From CALINF01 sp039980455 (GTDB lineage Bacteria; Pseudomonadota; Gammaproteobacteria; Pseudomonadales; Halieaceae): a stretch of DNA of 64,000 bases. Location of the stretch: positions 62,001-126,000 of the forward strand of contig JBDXCG010000006.1 of the NCBI GenBank assembly GCA_039980455.1. The letters are read 5' to 3'. The notes under the pieces are model-generated. The model worked only from the letters and a program-made list of their open reading frames with translations. It did no database searches and had not been told where the DNA came from. A program made the translations under genes and the position numbers. Every line of letters starts with the position of its first letter. The stretch's first letter is position 1. Positions 60,967-64,000 of the stretch are shown piece after piece.

Positions 60967-63411
60967 ATGTACTCAAATTACGTAAAGCTAGCACTGCGAA
61001 ACATGGCCAAAAACAGGCTGTATGCGTTCATCAATATCGCGGGCTTGGCGATTGGACTGGCGGTTTTCCTGTTCGGCTCCATTCTTGCCAGCTACGAGCG
61101 CGATCATGACAGCATGTTTTCCAAGCGCGATCAGATTTTTACGGCTGGCAGCGTATTTTCAGCGGACGCAGATATTGGCGTGCTCGAGACCGACAGCATC
61201 TACACGGCGATGGCGCCACTGCTGCTCGCGGAAGAGGGCGGTTTGGAGACGGCTGCGCGCACAGTCTCTCGCGAGTTCCTGATTTCGTTGGGTGAGAGTA
61301 ACGACAGCTATTATCAGCCGGTGACATTTTCCGACAAAGAGCTCACCCGCATCTTTGACTTTGAATTTCTATACGGCGACATCACCGCGCTCGACGACCC
61401 GATCGGTATTGTGCTGAGCGAGTCATTGGCTCAAAAGTTTTTTGGCCGAGCTGATGTTGTGGGAGAGCTGCTGACACTGGATCACGAGCATGACTTTCGT
61501 GTGACAGGCGTAATCGAGAACATCCCTGCGGACTCACACTTCAATTCCAGCTTGTTGCAAGACCAGGGCGATCGTATCTTCGCGTCTCTGGTACGACTGG
61601 GGCCAATTCGCGACGACTACAACTTTGACGAAGACTGGGGCAACCTCAGCATGGGTGATATGACCTATATGCTGTTGCCAGACGGCAAAGATCAGCGCTG
61701 GTTAACGGATCAGGTTAACGCCGTTTATCAACGTCATGCCCCTGAAGGGCAGGTAGAGTTCATTCCCACGCTGCGCGTTCGCCCTTTAGTTGAGTCAAAT
61801 ACGATGATCTGGGACGCCATGGGAATACCCGCTATCGATACCATACGACTGCTGGGCTTACTGGTACTAATCATTGCCTGCGTAAACTACACCAACCTGG
61901 CAACGGCCCAGAGCTTGGGTAGGGCGCGTGAGGTTGGCCTGCGCAAAACCTTTGGCGCAGGTCAGGGGCAGTTGCTGGTACAGTTTTTGGTAGAGAGCCT
62001 TACCACAGCCGCTCTTGCGATGTTGCTGGCCTTGGCCTTTCTGGAACTGTTTGTGCCTGCGTTCAACCAATGGTCTGGAAAGCTGGTGTCCTTGCACTAC
62101 TTGAGCATTGCACCCTTTTTGTTGGTTACTACGATTGCTGTGGGCGTGTTAGCCGGTGCGTATCCTGCATACCTGATCACCCGTTCTAGCCCCATCGATA
62201 GCTTGAGAAACTCAATGCTCAAGGGCAATCGAGGAAATCTGTTTCGCAGCGTGATGATTGGTTCGCAGTTTGCGATTTCTATCTTCATGCTAGCTAGCGT
62301 GATGGTGATGTATTTTCAGAATCAGGAAGTGGAGAAGTCGAGCAATATCTTTCCCAAATCCAACATTGTCATTCTGGATCGGGTGAACGTCGATCTAATC
62401 AGAGAACGCCTGCCTACACTGCGGCAACAGTTGCTTGCTATTCCAGGTGTTGAGAACGCTACTTTTTCCAGTCAGGTACCGTTCGAGCAGAGCAATAGCA
62501 CGAGTACTGTGTCGCTCATTAAGGGTGACGATGCGGCCGGCGTTGCCATTAACTTTATTCGAATTGACGAGGGCTTTCTTGAGACTTATCAGATTCCCCT
62601 TCTGGCAGGGCGAACCTTGACAAGGGATGTGGCTAACGATGTACGCAGGGAAGATTTTTATGAGGTCAATATACTGGTTAATGAACTGGGCGTTAAAAGC
62701 CTTGGGTTCGAAAGTGCAGAGGATGCATTGGGCCAGAGTTTCTTTTCTACACGCGATGAAGAAGACGAGGACCCTGTTACCCAGTTTACTATTGTAGGAT
62801 TTGTTCCCGATCAGAACTTCCTTGGTCTGCACAATAAGATTAAGCCCACGATCTTTATGCTTTCGCCTAACTGGTTGCGAACAGGTTCTGTGAGGGTGCA
62901 GGGCGCTAACTTGAGCCAGACATTGCAGGAGATCGAGCGGGTATGGGAAGAGGTGAATCCTGAGTATCCGATACAACAACGATTCCTGGATGATGTGTTT
63001 GGTGAAATCTACGTGGTGTTCCAAACCATGAACCGTGTGCTTGCCAGCTTTGCGCTGATTGCGCTGTCGCTCGCATTGATCGGCCTGTTTGGTTTGGCGG
63101 CCTTCATGGCAGAGCGCCGCACTCGAGAAATTGGCATACGCAAAGTACTGGGTGCCCGTGTGGATCAAATTGCCCGCCTGTTGGTGTGGCAGTTTTCTAT
63201 CCCGGTGCTGTGGTCACTATTGGTCGCCATGCCGGCTGCCTATGCAGCGTCCGGACTCTACCTGAACTTCTTCGCTGATCGCATCATGATGCTGCCGTTC
63301 ATCATTGTGTTGGCCAGTGTGATGGGTTTGGTTGCAGCTTGGTTGATAGTAGCGGGGCACGCCATCAAGATTGCCACGGCAAGCCCGATACAATCCCTGA
63401 GATATGAATAG
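60967..63411 (+). CDS. FtsX/MacB-family ABC permease (fused double permease)
   Basis: This 814-residue membrane protein has two MacB-type units in one chain. Each has one helix, a large periplasmic core domain, and three FtsX helices: unit 1 starts MAKNRLYAFINIAGLAIGLA with its FtsX part near residues 290-420 (REVGLRKTFGAGQGQLL), and unit 2 starts near 430 with its FtsX part near 680-814 (EIGIRKVLGARVDQIARLL). Such fused permeases work with a LolD-like ATPase and an adaptor. I use the ATG at 60967 with AGGA 8 nt upstream; upstream in-frame ATGs overlap the ATPase gene. Cargo is unknown: peptides, lipopeptides or membrane-active compounds are candidates. Confidence 0.92.
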   Translation: MYSNYVKLALRNMAKNRLYAFINIAGLAIGLAVFLFGSILASYERDHDSMFSKRDQIFTAGSVFSADADIGVLETDSIYTAMAPLLLAEEGGLETAARTVSREFLISLGESNDSYYQPVTFSDKELTRIFDFEFLYGDITALDDPIGIVLSESLAQKFFGRADVVGELLTLDHEHDFRVTGVIENIPADSHFNSSLLQDQGDRIFASLVRLGPIRDDYNFDEDWGNLSMGDMTYMLLPDGKDQRWLTDQVNAVYQRHAPEGQVEFIPTLRVRPLVESNTMIWDAMGIPAIDTIRLLGLLVLIIACVNYTNLATAQSLGRAREVGLRKTFGAGQGQLLVQFLVESLTTAALAMLLALAFLELFVPAFNQWSGKLVSLHYLSIAPFLLVTTIAVGVLAGAYPAYLITRSSPIDSLRNSMLKGNRGNLFRSVMIGSQFAISIFMLASVMVMYFQNQEVEKSSNIFPKSNIVILDRVNVDLIRERLPTLRQQLLAIPGVENATFSSQVPFEQSNSTSTVSLIKGDDAAGVAINFIRIDEGFLETYQIPLLAGRTLTRDVANDVRREDFYEVNILVNELGVKSLGFESAEDALGQSFFSTRDEEDEDPVTQFTIVGFVPDQNFLGLHNKIKPTIFMLSPNWLRTGSVRVQGANLSQTLQEIERVWEEVNPEYPIQQRFLDDVFGEIYVVFQTMNRVLASFALIALSLALIGLFGLAAFMAERRTREIGIRKVLGARVDQIARLLVWQFSIPVLWSLLVAMPAAYAASGLYLNFFADRIMMLPFIIVLASVMGLVAAWLIVAGHAIKIATASPIQSLRYE

Positions 63412-63433
63412 AACTTGGTAGCCGGGTAGTAAT

Positions 63434-63468
63434 GTGAGCGCTGGGTGCCTTGGTACCCAGGCGCTCAC
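63434..63468 (+). terminator. Hairpin between convergent genes
   Basis: Arms 63434-63446 and 63455-63468 form a 13-bp stem with one bulged G (core GTGAGCGC/GCGCTCAC) and an 8-nt loop. There is no T-tract, so this may block transcription or protect the 3' ends of the convergent mRNAs rather than act as a classical terminator. Confidence 0.5.
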
Positions 63469-63482
63469 CTAAACCAAACGGA

Positions 63483-64000
63483 CTACCGGTTGGCGACGTC
63501 GTTCGGGGTAGCCTGCAAGCGCTTCGCATTCATACTTTCTGGCGTATCACCCACGTAACGGTACGTGGTGAATCCAAAAAACATCTCGTGCATAGTTTGC
63601 AAGCCAAAGCGTACTGGCATGTCTGGATTGGGGTTGTAGGGATTGCGGTCTGAGTTGTCCATCGCCCCGCGTGCAATAAGCTTGGTACCTGCTGGTAGAA
63701 ACACCGGCTCAGCAAGCTGATAATTGAACTGCCAATTGAAGTCGTATTTGGGCACAGACAACAGCACTTCAGAGGTCCCGTCGGGATACTCGGCGGTGTA
63801 ATTCATGTACTTGCCGCGGTAGTGCATGTGCGGCATCAGTCCGTATAGATAGGCATCCCGTTCAATCTCCTGCACGCCTTCCAGTTTGTATTCCTTTGTA
63901 TTGGGCGGAATTAAAAATCGTCGCTGCCCTGCAGATCCGCCAGACATCACGTACTTCGGTGGTTTGTCGTGCAGGTAGATGCCGATCAGTGTCTCGTCGA
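63483..64000 (-). CDS. Copper type II monooxygenase-like protein (PHM/DBH fold), partial
   Basis: Only the C-terminal 172 codons are in the window; the frame is open to the right edge. The visible part has LIGIYLHDKPP, a candidate copper site GLMPHMHYRGKYMNY (HxH), VPKYDFNWQFNYQL, FLPAGTKLIARGAMDNSDRNPYNPNP in adjoining stretches, and MHEMFFGF near the end. This pattern matches the C-terminal domain of ascorbate-dependent copper monooxygenases as found in bacterial exported c-type cytochrome/thioredoxin-like fusion proteins. The start of the protein, and thus any haem or signal peptide, is outside the window. Confidence 0.75.
   Translation of the reverse strand, partial: DETLIGIYLHDKPPKYVMSGGSAGQRRFLIPPNTKEYKLEGVQEIERDAYLYGLMPHMHYRGKYMNYTAEYPDGTSEVLLSVPKYDFNWQFNYQLAEPVFLPAGTKLIARGAMDNSDRNPYNPNPDMPVRFGLQTMHEMFFGFTTYRYVGDTPESMNAKRLQATPNDVANR

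Noticed and set aside
62395..63168. Minus-strand 257-codon ORF within the FtsX-like permease
   Set aside because: Long but antisense to a well-defined permease with conserved FtsX helices; no recognisable domain.
1..64000. tRNA, rRNA, CRISPR array, insertion sequence or prophage
   Set aside because: I scanned for cloverleaf-type GTTCGA arms, regular short direct repeats, transposase motifs and phage genes and found none I could support; a tool-based scan could still find a missed tRNA.

Overview
This 64 kb window is a dense chromosomal segment of a Gram-negative bacterium. The evidence is Sec and lipoprotein signals, an RND pump, an OmpR/NtrC-era regulatory toolkit, a Yej-like peptide ABC importer, sigma54-type control and a CRP-like operator. 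By gene content it is most likely a marine or aquatic, aerobic, heterotrophic gammaproteobacterium that degrades lipids and terpenoids. This assignment is inference: there is no rRNA or marker gene here. GC content looks to be in the low-to-mid 50s by eye. I see no tRNA or rRNA genes, insertion sequence, prophage or CRISPR array, and no intergenic stretch over 300 bp apart from 6186-6539.

Layout, left to right. 1-2.6 kb: two tandem ABC1/UbiB-like atypical kinases, the first cut by the window edge. 2.7-7.5 kb: a secreted M3 peptidase, an MFS transporter, a probable small CRP-controlled transcript, an HdeD-like membrane protein and a small exported protein. 7.7-10.6 kb: fhs (formate-tetrahydrofolate ligase) convergent with an M19 membrane dipeptidase. 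10.7-13.7 kb: two photolyase/cryptochrome genes facing each other, one of the iron-sulfur type and one of the DASH type. 13.9-16.5 kb: an Old Yellow Enzyme homologue and a secreted alpha/beta hydrolase. 17.2-21.5 kb: a two-gene RND efflux system. 21.6-30.5 kb: a phytanoyl-CoA dioxygenase-like gene divergent from a CoA-dependent catabolic cluster (enoyl-CoA hydratase, AtuA, carboxylase beta, AtuE-like hydratase, biotin carboxylase alpha, GST). This cluster resembles part of the acyclic-terpene (citronellol/geraniol) or leucine pathway. An acyl-CoA synthetase at 32.9-34.7 kb may feed it.

34.8-36.6 kb holds DoxX-GST and a SAM methyltransferase. 36.8-38.8 kb is dcp. 38.9-45.1 kb is a four-gene peptide/nickel-type ABC importer with a fused double ATPase, followed by an MFS gene. 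46.6-49.3 kb is a SYLF protein, a BvgS-like sensor kinase with a periplasmic solute-binding domain, and a single-domain response regulator. 49.3-54.7 kb encodes surface or periplasmic proteins: a beta-lactamase-fold lipoprotein, a PD40/TPR lipoprotein with a CxxCH haem-type motif, and a beta-helix protein with a near-consensus sigma70 promoter. 54.7-55.9 kb is a multi-domain RidA/chorismatase-like protein.

56.0-63.4 kb is a regulated efflux unit. An NtrY-like kinase and an NtrC-like sigma54 activator are transcribed away from an adaptor/ATPase/FtsX-type permease operon. The operon is preceded by a textbook -24/-12 sigma54 promoter, an IHF-like site and a possible upstream activator dyad. The window closes inside a copper monooxygenase-like gene. 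The most unusual signals are the small CRP-type transcription unit at 6241-6511, the self-contained sigma54 control region at 58741-58847, the haem-motif PD40-TPR lipoprotein and the Yej-like importer, whose binding protein carries both a lipobox and a C-terminal membrane anchor.
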